A stretch of 64,000 bases of DNA from Phoronis australis (taxonomy: Eukaryota > Phoronida > Phoronidae). Shown piece by piece: positions 13,491-25,453 of this stretch. The translations under genes were made by a program, and so were the position numbers. The notes beneath the pieces are model-generated. The model was not told the DNA's origin and ran no database searches. It worked only from the letters and a program-made list of their open reading frames with translations. The DNA is taken from NCBI GenBank assembly GCA_002633005.1, contig NMRA01000614.1, forward strand, positions 76,974 through 140,973, given 5' to 3'. Numbering within the stretch: the stretch's first letter is position 1; the number at the start of each line of letters is the position of its first letter.

Positions 13491-15340
13491 TAAACAAGGA
13501 CCCTTTGGGACCGCTGAAGCCACACACATGCTGGCGCCCCTAGTGGAGGTCATGAGATTTCACTCCGAACCGACAACGTACCCTGACACTGACAGGCGAA
13601 CGATTCGTCATTGTTTTTTGTAGAAACATAAATTCCGATAAAAAGAATGATTTATAATACCAACTTCATGTAGATAATTGTAATTCTCATAGTAATGATT
13701 ATCAGTCGCCAGTTATGAGTTATCAAGCGTTGGCTATGGCCAGGGCCCGGTGTTTTTTCATAAAACACTACTGAAAGATTTCGAGCAACTTTTTTGAACA
13801 GTTCTGAATATGCCACTGAATCAAAGTATACTATTTACTACATCAAGTGTTAAACGTTTTAACACCAATTAATCAAAACATGTTTTGTAAAATAAGAAAA
13901 CCAGGCAAAAATGGCCTGATAAAGAAGTACTGTTGGTTCTGACAAAAAATAAATGAACACTACAATAACAATGCCTAGATATGATCAGTGTGCTTTAACA
14001 TGTCATGTGGAGAATTCCTCGCTTACACCAACCGCCGCTCTGATCCCTAAGCCTCAGACAACTTTCATGATGCCTATTCAGCACGCTCTCTGTATTGATG
14101 TAGATCTGAGGTAATGAAGTGGAAAGGTAATAGCTAGCACTACTTTATTAACAACGGTGGTCGTTTTACACCCAAATTGTTTTTCTTTGGCATTTGCAAA
14201 GAGTTAAAGTCTGCAACGTGGAGAGCAGTTTTAACTTAGTACATTTTAAATATTACCAAAAGACTAAAAAGTTAATTTGCGTTGACCACTTCCCAAAGGA
14301 ACGTTTGTTTTAAATATGTTTCATACCTGTTTTCATTACTTTAATTTATTACACTTGTCTACTTGTTTTTTTAACGGTTAGGGTTGCTATCTTTTTATCT
14401 TATGTTTAAACGAAGTATCAAAACAACTTAGAAGTCAGTTAATTGTGAACACATCCCTGAATTTTCCAGATTACAGCTACTGCAAACATGTCACAGCAAA
14501 TAAAACTACAAGTACCATTAGTTCAAGTTCAATCTTTATTAGAACTCAAATCATAAAATATATACAAAAGTGCAAATATGGTGATATCCAAACTGAAGAT
14601 TTGGAACCTCTGGATTGTTTTGGTTGCAGTAACTACATAATTAATCTACCTTTTCCACAGTCATCAAAATGAAATCACAGCTCTTGCCCACCGCCTCCAA
14701 CCTCATCCACTGCTTACACTCTCTCGTTGACTACAAATGTAGCCATCCTAGTTGTCTTCACAGGCATTCCATTACAACCGCAAGCAAACTATCGAAATTG
14801 GCGCATTTCCGCAAAGAGTAGTTTTCCGGTTAGTGTACTACTTTTGGAGTAAAGTAGTTCGGTATGCACTGGTCCATAAGCGATGTTTTAAAAGTTACTG
14901 ACATCTAATTTAGTCACTGTGGGTTGTTTATAGATGTTTTAATGTACCTTAGTTGTATATTAAAAGAATAATCCATGTGATATTGTTAACTCTGATCAAC
15001 GTTTGTTAATGACGGAGTATATCAATACATTTATCTTCACTCGTACCCAATGTTTGTAATTTTTAGTTTAACAGTACATCGATTTTTGGAAATAGAAAAC
15101 TAAAATTGGTTGTTTTTTCGGTTGTTTCTTCCATCTGAATACAGCTGTGGTATTTGTTTTTAACGAAAACTGTTGGTTAGTGCATTTTGAAAAATCGCCA
15201 GTATGTATAGGCAAAGATGTTTACCACAGTTTTATGGTCGGGTAATTACACTTATAATTGGGTCTTGCTTGCACTGGAAAATTCGATCATCGCAACTGAG
15301 TCCGATTCTGCCGCTGCGCTCTCTTTGATGTCGGTAAAAG
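13491..15340. other. unassigned non-coding DNA
   Basis: No feature supported apart from a CTAGTGG-containing sequence at 13534-13546 that narrowly fails the CTCF consensus. Confidence 0.4.
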
Positions 15341-15391
15341 CCGCTCAGGACGAGCGGTGAGAAGTCACGCATATCTTTAGAAATGCGTGAC
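15341..15391. repeat. two adjacent perfect hairpins
   Basis: The first stem is CCGCTC/GAGCGG at 15341-15357 with a 5-nt loop. The second is GTCACGCAT/ATGCGTGAC at 15364-15391 with a 10-nt loop. GCGT and CACGCATT half-motifs follow just downstream. Function is unknown; it may be the core of a foldback element. Confidence 0.5.
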
Positions 15392-15574
15392 TCGTGTAAG
15401 CGTATTATTCACGCATTGGGACAACAAAGTGGCAGAAATTCTACAGAAATGTTTTTAATGAAAATAAATTCTTCAGCTGAGTCCTGCTCTGTGAGTCTTG
15501 GATTTTGAAGCTAAAATCTCTGAACTATTTCACATGTTCTTGAACGGGGCGGTCTCAAAGAACACGAGGGTAGA

Positions 15575-15711
15575 GTTCAATAACGCTAGGACCTACGCTA
15601 TGGCCTCGCTAATATCTAGCCAAAATCACGTGTACTCATTCAAAATACACGGCAATTTCTCCAGTAATCTCACGAAGCCTTGATTTCAGCGAAGTCAAAG
15701 CGTTCCTCAAC
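15575..15711 (-). mobile_element. short TIR element (MITE), family A, diverged copy
   Basis: Read on the minus strand it contains GTGAGATTAC, ATTGCCGTGTATTTTGAATG, ACACGTG and a terminal GGTCCTAGCGTTATTGAAC. These line up in order with the better preserved copies at 21.8, 44.0 and 51.3 kb. One end is degraded (GAACGCTTTGAC instead of the usual GTTCAGTAACGC terminus). No coding capacity. Confidence 0.6.
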
Positions 15712-18251
15712 TTTATCCTGTTTCCGGTGTTATTGTAACTTCCTGTTTTGTCGTTAAGGGAAAGCTGGATATGCCGTTTTCAATTTATTGGAACATTATT
15801 AATTTTCTGATACGTAAGGCACTCAAAATTAAGCAAAAAATATATAAAAACACAGCAACTGCTGTAAAATCATAAAAAATCACCACAGCTGCCAGCACTG
15901 ATGCGTGCGACGTCAGCTATCCAAAATCTTTTTTCAACACTTATCATTATACCCGGCTCTGTCAGTCATAGAGGCGCTGTGAAAGAATTGATAGTTAAAG
16001 GCCCGAATGAGCATTTTCAGCCAACACTACTTACATATTCGGTTGTTTAGTTATGGCGTGCCATTGTAGTAGATGACGCAATTTGGACCAGGACATAAGA
16101 ATAGACATGCCGTCACACTGGGTTCAAAACGTAATAAATGACGTCATACTGAACATTCCAATATTCTGACGAAAACTTCGTGACGTTAAAGGTAATACCA
16201 AGCCACCATTCCGCTCTGCCTTTGGTAACTGTGCTGCAATTCTTTAGCTCTCTTTTATCGTAAATTGTCTGTTTTCCGAACGTGGACACGTGAAATGTCC
16301 CCGATTTCCATACCTTGTTTGTCATTCCTAATTGAACCGACTTGTGGACGAGACGTTCTTGACATCTGGTTAAGTGCAAGCGTGTCCATTTGCGCGAAGA
16401 ATCAAACAATCGGTAGAAAAGACTTCAAGTTTACTTATTTAGTTACTGCTGAGAAGCAGGAATTTCCTATTCAGCAAGTGTAGTATTTGTGTGGTTGCTT
16501 TGGTTAGCTCTGCAAGTTATTTTCTGCTACGCCAGTGTCTGGGAGCACAACACAAACCTCGGACAACATCGGTGTTGTGTAGTAACTTAGGTGATTGCGT
16601 GTGTAATAAATAGAACAGTTGATTGAATAAGTATGTAAACTAAATACCAGATTAATTAATTTGGACAATTCATTATCAATATTACCAGTTCAACATTCGC
16701 ATTACATGCTAAATATAGGCGTTATGATTAACTGATTTGCTACTGCATTTCGCTTTAACATAAAATTGTTCTGTAAGACATAAACTTGGTTACAAAGTTA
16801 GGTTTTCTTTTTGGTCCCTACAGGTACTGTAACCATTACGGAAATGGTAAACCAGTTTTCCCAGCAACACACAATTTGTATCGAATCTTTCTAAACCATG
16901 ATAGAAAGTAACGTCCAATAACAAACACATAAATGAATTCACTTGCTAATAACTGAGAAGAGTGTACGAAACGCCTAGGCTCTCATCTCTGAACTTGGAA
17001 ATTTAAGCAATCCCACCACATGATTTGAGTACTTATTTGCAAGTTTACTCCAAGTGTGCTTTGATGGACTTGGTCGGTTTTCGAGTAGAGATTCAAGTAC
17101 AGAGGTTGGAACCTGGACCCAGTTTTCCAGGGTTGTTCAGATCTATCAGATTGGGCAGCCGTGTCGTGCCTGTATTCTCTAAAGGCAATCACAGGAATAT
17201 TTAAGTTGCTGAATCGTTTTTTTACAATTTATATTGGTTTTGAATTGATTTGAATTGAAATTCGATAAGGTTTTACCAGTTTTACCAAGTTTTGATTTTT
17301 TGCCAGGTCTTTGGCATTTGGTTTTCAATGTTTCAGATTTTTTTAGCATACCGATTAAATTTTTAAGTATTTATTGTTAGAGAATGCAAGGACACGTAAT
17401 TTAGATCAATGTTAATGATACTTGTTTCTATTTATATCATACAAACATTTGGTTCAATTTGAATTTTCTCATTCATCTAACCCTAGTCGGTGTCCCCCGC
17501 TCAGAAACCAATGTTATCCACCTATGCTGGCTGTGCTCGACGTTTTGTCGAGCGACGGTTTTCGAAGACATTTAGAATGTTCCTCTTTATCTTCTCACGT
17601 GCTTTTTACAAGAAGTGCAATCCCAAATTTCAGAAATTTGCCTTTTAAAAGGGCCACGTTCAAGTATCAGACTCCGATGTCTGTTTCCGCTTCCGTTAAT
17701 TGAAAGCACTTCCCTCGTATCCAAACGACTAATTCAAGTAAAAACTAGGTCAGTGGGGGTGTTGAAAATGACTAAATGCATTTTCTTCACTTTATATCAC
17801 AACATAAACTTTTAATTAGATGTACATTTGATGGAACGGCTTGAAGAACAAGAGATTTGTGTGGAACATGGCGACTTCTTACACCCGACTTTTTCTGTGC
17901 ACCCGGTGCTATATTGAGGTCGTCCATTCGGGGGCATCGCAACTACCTCAGGTAACGCTTTGAACTGCAAACTTTCGGCAACATTATTTTCTAACGGATA
18001 AGTACTTTCTCCGGCGTATCTGTAAATAATCATTTTAGGCAAATTACGTGTAGGCCTATAGAGCTCCAGAAAAGTCTGAACTTTGTGAAATCGCGTAAAA
18101 TCTTGTCTACCTGCAATTTCAAACAATTCAAATTAGTGAAAAATGGTAGAACATAGGTATTCACCATCTTCACCAATGAGGACGATTTTACAGACACGCT
18201 ATTAGTCGCATTGCTTTGAGCATTACGACCGTCTAAAGGCATGTCCATACT
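15712..18251. other. unassigned non-coding DNA
   Basis: Nothing could be supported here beyond chance-length open frames. Confidence 0.4.
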
Positions 18252-18313
18252 CAGCGATTTGTCTGAAACACGTAGTTGCAGGGAGTTGCATACGTGTGGT
18301 AGACAAATCGCTG
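18252..18313. repeat. 62-bp near-palindrome, possible foldback MITE core
   Basis: Arms at 18252-18280 and 18287-18313 start CAGCGATTTGTCT and end CACGTA-TTGCA/TGCA. They are inverted copies of each other with a few mismatches and a 6-nt loop. The repeated AAATCGCTG/CAGCGATTT ends resemble termini of short DNA transposons, but no target duplication was found. Confidence 0.55.
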
Positions 18314-19087
18314 AATTTGCGTGATCTTGCGTTTTCGTGAGGTTCTTGCATTTTTGTAGTGCACGCAGCTTGAAGTACACTCCGAGCCCCCGCTTAATCA
18401 AAGGTCGTAAGTCTGCAGGTCGTAGCTCAGTAGTACGGTCGTAATCACGTTACTGCAACTGGCGTCAAGTTGAATGTTTATCATTTTCAGACTTAACGAT
18501 TGCCTTCACTAGTAACGTTCATGAACTGTGAGTAAATTAAAATCGAAATTATGAGTGTCTTAGCTAAGACTGGACTTGAAACATTTGATAAAGCAGGTCC
18601 CACGCGATTTCTGCTTTTCCAATTGCATCGATAATTGGACTTTTACTGAAGAGATAGGATTCACTAAATCTTTCCCAAAGAATTTATTTAGTGTTAAATT
18701 TCACTTCCTGTATTCGCATTCTAAGCGCACTTAGTCGCTCAAGCATTCTCCTCATTTGCCGCGCGAAAACGAATCATTTAACGAGTCACTTCACAACACC
18801 GAAGAAATACTCCCAGAACGCTATCGACTTCGCTGATGCGCGAGACCATTGTGAACGGCAACAGTAGCCTGCGTGGCAATGCCTTCTGCGAGAAACCGAT
18901 AAAATATTAATGTGATTTGTTTCGGCCAATCCAATCAAACGTAGAAATTGTGAGACAGAAAGGGGAACCGAATCCAATCATGTTAAAGTAAGTAATCAGA
19001 TCTGTCGTGCCTTTGGGAATCTTAGAAGCACTGTAGCAACACGCGGATGGATGTTTGTTGAAATATAGACAGCGGTGCAAGTTGCTT

Positions 19088-19480
19088 ATGGATTTCTTAG
19101 GGGACAGCGACCACATTCAAATACACGCTAATATGGAGAAGCATAAGTCGTCTCCACGTGGTTTCACGAGAGATTACTATACCTTTCACGTACCCGCTCT
19201 GTCACCATCCATGGAGGAAGTAAAGAATTTTGAAAATAGCGAAAGACATCTTCCCAAGAGTAATCATTCGTTGAAAAGTTTAGGCAGTTCCGACTGTCTA
19301 GGTCACGCCAACTTGGAAATAAGGAGAAATCATTCATCACCCGACCAGGACAACTCTGTCGTTTTCACTCCTAAATTGGTTTATTCGGCAACAGACGGCT
19401 GTATTAGAGAAAAAACAAAAACGAATGTTGATTTCACAAAACTGGCGGGAAAAGGCAGGCGAGCTCTGTTAGTTGAAAAG
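19088..19480 (+). CDS. candidate coding exon, unknown protein
   Basis: This is the best exon candidate in the window. The frame is open from 19037, just after a TAG at 19034, to a stop beyond the splice site. It ends at GAAAAG followed by GTAAGT (19481-19486), a textbook vertebrate/invertebrate 5' splice site, leaving phase 0. The first ATG is at 19088, giving 131 residues; its start context is weak. An alternative is an internal exon from 19101, after a TTTCTTAG acceptor. The product would be hydrophilic, rich in Ser, Asn, His and charged residues, and ends in a basic KGRRALLVEK stretch, so it looks like a disordered N-terminal region. No family was recognised. A frame this long is expected about once in such a window by chance, so the splice donor is the main support. 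Confidence 0.4.
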
Positions 19481-21419
19481 GTAAGTTAATCTTTTACGTG
19501 TATTTTCAAACATGTTCACTAAACTGAAATTATGGTGGACGGATTTTTTTCTGCGTTTCAAATAAAGTTTCTGCCTTTTTCTTACATTGATGATTGCCCT
19601 GGATAAGATTTAAAATGAAAGTTTTAGATTTGGTTACCAACCCTGTTCTACTGCACAGTTTTACGCAAAACGTGTGTCGCAACAACAACAACGATTTTCT
19701 ATCACATAGAAAATTAGTGGACATGTTCCAGTGCCTCTTAACATGACATTGATAAATGGTTGTTAAACATTACATACTCCATGGATTTTGTTATCTGAAT
19801 TGTAAATTTGACATTTAATACTAGTGACTTTATTTGATTTATGAAGCCTTTAAAAACCTTTGGAACAACCTACTATGTACAGTATTACCTTATTCATCCG
19901 TTTGACAATTGATAACAATCTAATAATACATAAACCGAGCATTTAATAGTAAAGCAATCATTCTTAATAAATTCGTTATTCTCAACCAGGCTTCCGACTC
20001 ATCAGTGTTGTATTAACGTGTATAAGGCCTCTGTCACACCAAACCCGTTCTCAGATCGTCCCGACCCCGTCCTAAATTATTGACGGGACGAACTGAGTAT
20101 GCAAGAAAATTGGAAACTTTGACCAAAAACATGCATTGAATGCGAAACCGTCTTTGGGGGTCTAACTCAGGAAAGTGTATCCTACGTTTATTCCATTCAC
20201 ACTCCGTTTCAGCGTTTGTGTTTAAATTCTTCAGAATGTATTGCGAAACTCCTTGATATGACAGGGCTCATATACATATAGAAATCGCCTCCCGACGACA
20301 TGAACCTGCTTGTCAGATTGATATTAAAATCTGATGCACAATTGATAAAAAATATGATTTTCATTGTCAGCAGATCACTACGGCTGGTACTGCGATCTGC
20401 ATCCACCAGGCAACCCAAACTTTAACACATCTCTGGGCCCGGGGTCATCCCCAGTCCCGAAACTCGACTCGAGTATTGACCAATGGCATGGCAAGCTTCG
20501 TGTTAACTTTCAAATCTGTGCTGGAATGATGCCGCGTGATTGGTTAGTTCCGAGTCGGAGTCTGAGTTAGGAAATTAGATCCTGGGCAATAGTTCTAAGC
20601 TTGCGACAAGGTGAACTGGCTAAAATGCCCATGTGTTGGCAAGAGAGTTCATTTTCGCTGATCTGCGTGATTGCTACTGGGAATTCCCGTATGCCCATCC
20701 TCTTAGGTGTATAGCAAAATTTCTGACTGAATTACTATGAGTACTTCTGGAGCCACAACAATAAATTTCGACGGCAAGGCTAAAAAGAATCAAATATTCT
20801 CAAAAAAATATGTTTTACATGTCCTGTTTGCATTACATGTAAGTCTTCCCATTTCTGAATTAGTTCTTGGTGTACACTCGGGTCCTGGAAGGGCAAAAAT
20901 GAGTCACTCCTTATTTCCACAATAACACTAACGTTGACAAGGGGGTCGATGATACTCTCCGAGGGGAGTCGGTGAAAGTCATGAGTGGCTTTGAGGTGTA
21001 ACGTGTTCAATGAAAATTTAAAGTTTGTCGTGCTATTTTTTCATTGCATAAACGTACCATTAGTTTTCATTTACAATTCGTTAAAATTTGGACCGAAAAC
21101 GTATTACAGATTGGTCTTTTCACAATCGCGCTAAGCTTTCAGACACAGTTGTATACACATTTCATTTGCAAGAAATTTCTAAGGTTTGGGTTCGGTTTTT
21201 GTTGTAACTCTAACCCAGTTGAATACGAGCCGCATTTTGTATTCGACTGTTCACTGAATGATTGTCACCAGCACACTATACATAAATCCACACAGATAAG
21301 ACACCCCGGCTCAGAATTTCAGGGGTCTATTCAAGAGCAACGGGCTACAGGGTTACATTATCCATAAGTAATGCCTTGGTATATGAATCCAGAGGCATTG
21401 CCAAAGGCAAGTAATTTGT

Positions 21420-21830
21420 ACGCTGTCTCTCGTTGGCTCATTGCAAACGTAAAGACGTCACAGCATGATTATACCTCATAGCTAATGTTTTAAGAAAAAA
21501 CTTCAGCAACGTCTTTTTGGCTGTGCAATGAAATAAAAGGAAGTGAGATAGCGAATGAAAAATTGGTAAAATGTGTATTATTGAAGCGAGCTGTGGTACT
21601 CATGTAACTTTTTAGAGCCTGGAGAAGGTCGCGAAGTGGTCGGTGTTTTAACCGTCACTGGCTTCAGGAAAACGTCGATGTGTGCGCGTCTGCAGAAATC
21701 CGACTTGATGCACATTAACTCCATTCAATTCAGGAGAAGGTTGTGTTGCCTATTGAAACGTTCATACACCATGATTGTTGTTCACATCGCAAGACTGACT
21801 TAGGCACGCCCACTGGTGTCCACGTTATAC
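21420..21830 (+). repeat. family D repeat, copy 2
   Basis: Diverged direct counterpart of 13035-13490. It shares CTCTCGTTGGCTCATT, AAATGTGTATT, GAGCTGTG and TGTGCGCGTCTGCAGAAATC blocks in the same order and with similar spacing. Boundaries are approximate. Confidence 0.5.
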
Positions 21831-21842
21831 TTCCAGCCCTGG

Positions 21843-21968
21843 GTTCAGTAACGCTAGGACATGGGTAAAAAGCAAGATTTCGCGAGATTACGTGAGATAT
21901 TGTCGTGTGTTTTGTATGAGAGCATGTGATTTTGGATAGATTTTAGCTACGTCATAGCGTTACTGAAC
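21843..21968 (+). mobile_element. short TIR element (MITE), family A
   Basis: The left end is GTTCAGTAACGCTAGGAC and the right end is its inverted counterpart, ATAGCGTTACTGAAC. The interior holds AAAAAGCAAGATTTCGCGAG, ATTACGTGAGATATTGTCG and GAGAGCATGTG, matching the 44.0 and 51.3 kb copies. A CTGGCGTGCG outside the right end also recurs next to those copies, so the real element may extend about 10-15 bp further. Non-autonomous. Confidence 0.75.
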
Positions 21969-22280
21969 TCTGTCCTGGCGTGCGTTCCGTGGAGGTTAGA
22001 ATATCGCAAGGACACACAAGAATTAGATCTCGATTTGTATGACAAGTGAACCACGTGATAACTCTGGCTTCCTTAGCGAAATTCTTGCCGTGTCATTGCC
22101 TAGACATGTGCAGCACAACTCTGATCACAAGAGAGCGCTGCGAAAGAACGTTGTAACTTCGGTTGCAGTTGGGAGATTTTGGCTATTCAAAAACTAAGCA
22201 TGATCACCATTTGACGAAGATTTCAGAAATGCTGTTGGTTTATGTTCAAATATGTTATAACTTAACTTTTATTTTAACAG

Positions 22281-23030
22281 CGCAACCCAGTCAGGGTAGG
22301 TACGATCTTATTGGAGATTAAGCAATTATCGAACAAAGAGAGCTGGCCCTCCAACCATAGGCCTAAATGCCAGAATGGAGTTAATCAGTCGTGTAAGATA
22401 TTGGCTACAGGGGTGAACTTCCCAACCTGTTGTTGGGCTATAGAATCGAACAAGTTGGGAGCAACGGGAAAACGCCATAATGTAGTCCACCAGATTGGTA
22501 CCTAGCTGAAGACAGACGGATCCGATCGAATTCTTGCGCATGACTGATAATAAAAATGACATCGGCAACACAAGGATACCGCGTCACCATCATCATTATT
22601 TATACCCGTGCTGATCACAGACTTCTGACGACAATTCCTTTAGTAAACTCAGGCTCAGACTCAGTGCATATACTGGGCTGGTGTTAAATGATTCAAAAAC
22701 TTGTTTTCGTATTATACTTATAATTCATTGTGTACAAATTAACAACAAAATAACAAACAAACGGCATTTGGCGTAAAATAACGACACCTATCAGCCAAGT
22801 TAACTCATGTGACTTTCCGAACAAGGAAGTCAATACAATCTGGAACACGAGCGTATCGTCGGCTTGCACGAAGCCGCCTGAGCGTTGGCGGCCGGAACCA
22901 GGCTACGTAGTCCGCAGTTTCTAACTGGGCACGCGTAGCACGTGCAGCAGTGTACCCAGAAGCGGCCCAGGATCGGAGTTAAGGGGAGCCAGGACAGAGT
23001 ATTAGTCAGGATTTTGCCCGTCAGACATTC
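22281..23030. other. unassigned DNA with GC-rich stretch
   Basis: Begins with the possible exon continuation described for the 2.8-kb intron. From 22830 it becomes GC-rich and probably includes the interior of the truncated hAT-like element that ends at 23113. Confidence 0.3.
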
Positions 23031-23113
23031 GCACCCCCGAACTGCCAAATGGAATCTGGGAGAATTTTAGGGGAGCCATGGCCCCCTTGGCCCTCCTCTA
23101 AATCCGTCACTGG
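23031..23113 (-). mobile_element. hAT-like element, terminal fragment
   Basis: Ends in CTCTAAATCCGTCACTG, an inverted form of the termini at 1321 and 60456. The subterminal CGAACTGCCAAATGGAATCT and GGGAGAATTTTAGGGGA sequences match 60657-60694 closely, although there the terminus has been lost. No opposite TIR is visible nearby, so the element is truncated. Superfamily is inferred from terminus style only. Confidence 0.55.
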
Positions 23114-23230
23114 TACCCGACTTTTTCACAGTCTCTGCGTAACCTAGAGACTGTTAACTCGGATTGGCTATTGCAACAACTGTTTGTGTTAGTCGAAATC
23201 TCACTGTTGTTGCGTAATGGCGCTTTATAA

Positions 23231-23342
23231 CTTGAGGAGCAACAAAGCTGGCCGCTTGAGGGTGTAGCAGTGTGCCCCAGTGGGACTCGAATCAGCGGTT
23301 TGGTGTAAAGGAAGCGGGCACTTGACTTAGCACCCTCCTCCT
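23231..23342 (-). mobile_element. degraded tRNA-derived SINE fragment
   Basis: On the minus strand this aligns with the head of the SINE copies at 25468 and 53680: GGTGCTAAG, CCCGCTTCC, a damaged B box (GATTCGAGTCCCACTGGGGCACACTG) and a TGAGGAGC-like body. It is older than the other two copies, with many substitutions and no target duplication seen. Confidence 0.6.
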
Positions 23343-23643
23343 AAATGGTGTCTTGTAGTCACTGGCCCGAATTTATGTTTGAATTTTTGCCTAGTTGTTA
23401 TGCGTTCATACATGCGCCAGCCTCGCGCAATCAGTCGCAAATGTCACTAAGCTTTCCAATGCAACAAGTTACAGAATCGAGTCGAATTTTCCTACACGGG
23501 GGCCAGGTAGCTGTCACGGCAGCTGGTGTTTACGATCTAATGGAAATCAACCAAGGTAGAGAGCTAGGAAGAGTAAACAAGGAGAATTTTACAGTGCCTT
23601 CTGTGGAGACACGACAATAAAACACAGATTTCATAGAGTAAAT

Positions 23644-23740
23644 AGCGAAGACAACGCTTTGTAATAAATGTATCCCATCAGTACGTGAACCCTGCAGGGT
23701 TGTTTGGACACAGAATCTTTCAAATTATTCATGAAGTTAG
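23644..23740 (+). repeat. family G repeat, copy 1
   Basis: Roughly 100 bp shared with 29186-29282: GCGAAGACAACGCTT, AATAAATGTATCCCATCAGT and ACAAATTATTCATGAAG-like blocks, same orientation. Too short to classify. Confidence 0.5.
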
Positions 23741-25453
23741 CATATATGCATCGAATCAATTTTCTATGGATAATTTGCGCAAACAAGTTTTCTCAGACTT
23801 TTTCGAAGCATTTATTATTAACAACACGTTTGCTAGGGCATTTAGACGATCTTTACCCGAGTGTTTGCCATTTCATATGAGCTCGGTGGAGCAGGACAAT
23901 TTGACATTGTTAACACCTTCTCGATGCAAATTAGTTGTTCTAATATCAATGAGTGTTAAAAAAAAAACAAATGAGTTAGCTATCTCATAAAGTATTTCCA
24001 TGACAATCCCATGATAAACTAATGGTCTACACCACATGATTATGTGTATTTACATACAGTGTATATAATGTATACCTCTCAAAAGAATATAGGCAGTGGT
24101 CTGTCCTATGTGTACATGTATATTAGGGTAGACCATTCAAGAGGAAAGATAATCGTTCGACTGGACCTCTTTTTCTTGGACATTTTTGCAGATTTGTGTT
24201 CAGTACTTGATATGTAAATCATTCAGTCAAGCCTCTGGAAAAGCTTGCTGTAATTTTCTCCAGAGGCCTAAGAAGCCGACTGACTCCTTCTACAGTAGGC
24301 AAATAAACATGCCCTTGCTTTCCGCTAGGACATGCGTCCCCGAGGGCCACCGCAGACGGATAGTTACGAGTTCAGCTGTCTACCTCAAGTTCAATTTACG
24401 TCGCGTAATTGTTACTCGCACACATCGAGGCAAAATAATCATTGAGCTGCAAACTACCTTCGAGGTAAACAGCGTAAATGTAGCGTATAAGGTTACAATG
24501 AGACAGCAAGACGGACTTATCAGGTGATGCAATAATTAATTTTCATTGGCTACCGGAGATAATCGGATACGCGCATATAGCACACTTCGCCTGCATACCA
24601 GGAGGATTAATTACGTTTGCGATATGAACGAAACTTAGCTAGTGTCATTCGCCTCTCCTCCTCATGAGGCAAAATTCTCATGGTTTATTTTGCCGCAGAC
24701 ATAAGCCCATATGTATTCAAGGAGCGTAGCTCTCCGTCTGCGGTGGAAATGTCTACATCGAGCTGTAGCAACAAACAAGCATGCAGGCAAAAATTTGAGA
24801 AATCTTCTTCACCTATCCCAAACCATACGCTTTCACTCATAGTTGTGTCACATCTTGTTACTTTGCTATTCCAAGCACTGAACCACAAAAACGGCATTCA
24901 ATAAAAATTCGGTACCCGACATTAGGTTTTTCAAACGATGCACCCCTCGAGTCAGTTGAAACGTTTAGTACTGAATAGCCGTCATGCGTATCGAAAAGAG
25001 CTGACGTAATAACACAACTGACAGTTCTCCATAAGTACATGAGGATTCGTCGGGTGAACTCAGCAATGGCCGCGAGTCGTGTGGTCTCCGGAAGTGATCT
25101 GTTAATGACTTGGAAAGTTATAGTTCGCGAGAATAGATCAACATGGCAAATGAATCTATGTATGTCTTTTATTTCCAATTTCAGGTAAGCCTCTGTGCTC
25201 ATCTTGAGATTTAGGTTAGTATGAGTATAATCTGATTCGTTTTTGCCTTTCCGCGTTGTGCTAACCACGCTGGGTCTCAAGTCTTCTAATCATTTAAGTT
25301 ATAAGCCCGAATGCCGACAAACATATTTTCGTCGTTGATTTCACGGTGGTAAATGCCCGCGCTTTGTACACTGTATCAAGGCAAGGAGAGACTTATAGCC
25401 GTAACAACAGCTCGTAGAGACTTATAGTCGTAACAACAGAAAGGGGATAATAG
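23741..25453. other. no supported gene; weak exon candidates
   Basis: Open frames at 24186-24527 (+) and 24858-25280 (-) are of chance length. The first contains an acceptor-like TTCTACAGTAG and ends near a GAG|GTAAAC donor-like site, but no family is recognised. Confidence 0.3.

Larger units (their letters stand above)
19481..22280 (+). other. possible 2.8-kb intron
   Basis: It would run from GTAAGT at 19481 to a strong acceptor at 22269-22280: a CTTAAC branch-like motif, then a T-rich tract and AACAG. The frame after the acceptor is open in the phase (0) left by the upstream exon and stays open to 22502, with another potential donor (AGG|GTAGGT) only 15 nt in. The stretch holds one family D repeat and one MITE. 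The protein predicted after the acceptor matches no recognised family, so the pairing is an inference. Confidence 0.2.

Noticed and set aside
13534-13546. CTCF-like site
   Set aside because: One G is missing from the core, so the second half of the consensus fails.
18030-18401. 123-codon open frame on the minus strand
   Set aside because: It runs through the near-palindromic repeat at 18252-18313, so the frame is an accident of repeat sequence.
18415-18480. tRNA gene from A-box-like TAGCTCAGTAG
   Set aside because: No B box or T arm at the right distance.
20030-20580. possible DNA transposon from CTGTCACACCAAACCCGT
   Set aside because: No inverted partner or duplication could be found.
24186-24527. 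113-codon frame with acceptor- and donor-like sites
   Set aside because: Sites are ordinary quality and the peptide matches nothing known; not strong enough to list as an exon.
24858-25280. 140-codon open frame on the minus strand
   Set aside because: At this base composition about one frame of this length is expected by chance. No domain, splice or start evidence.
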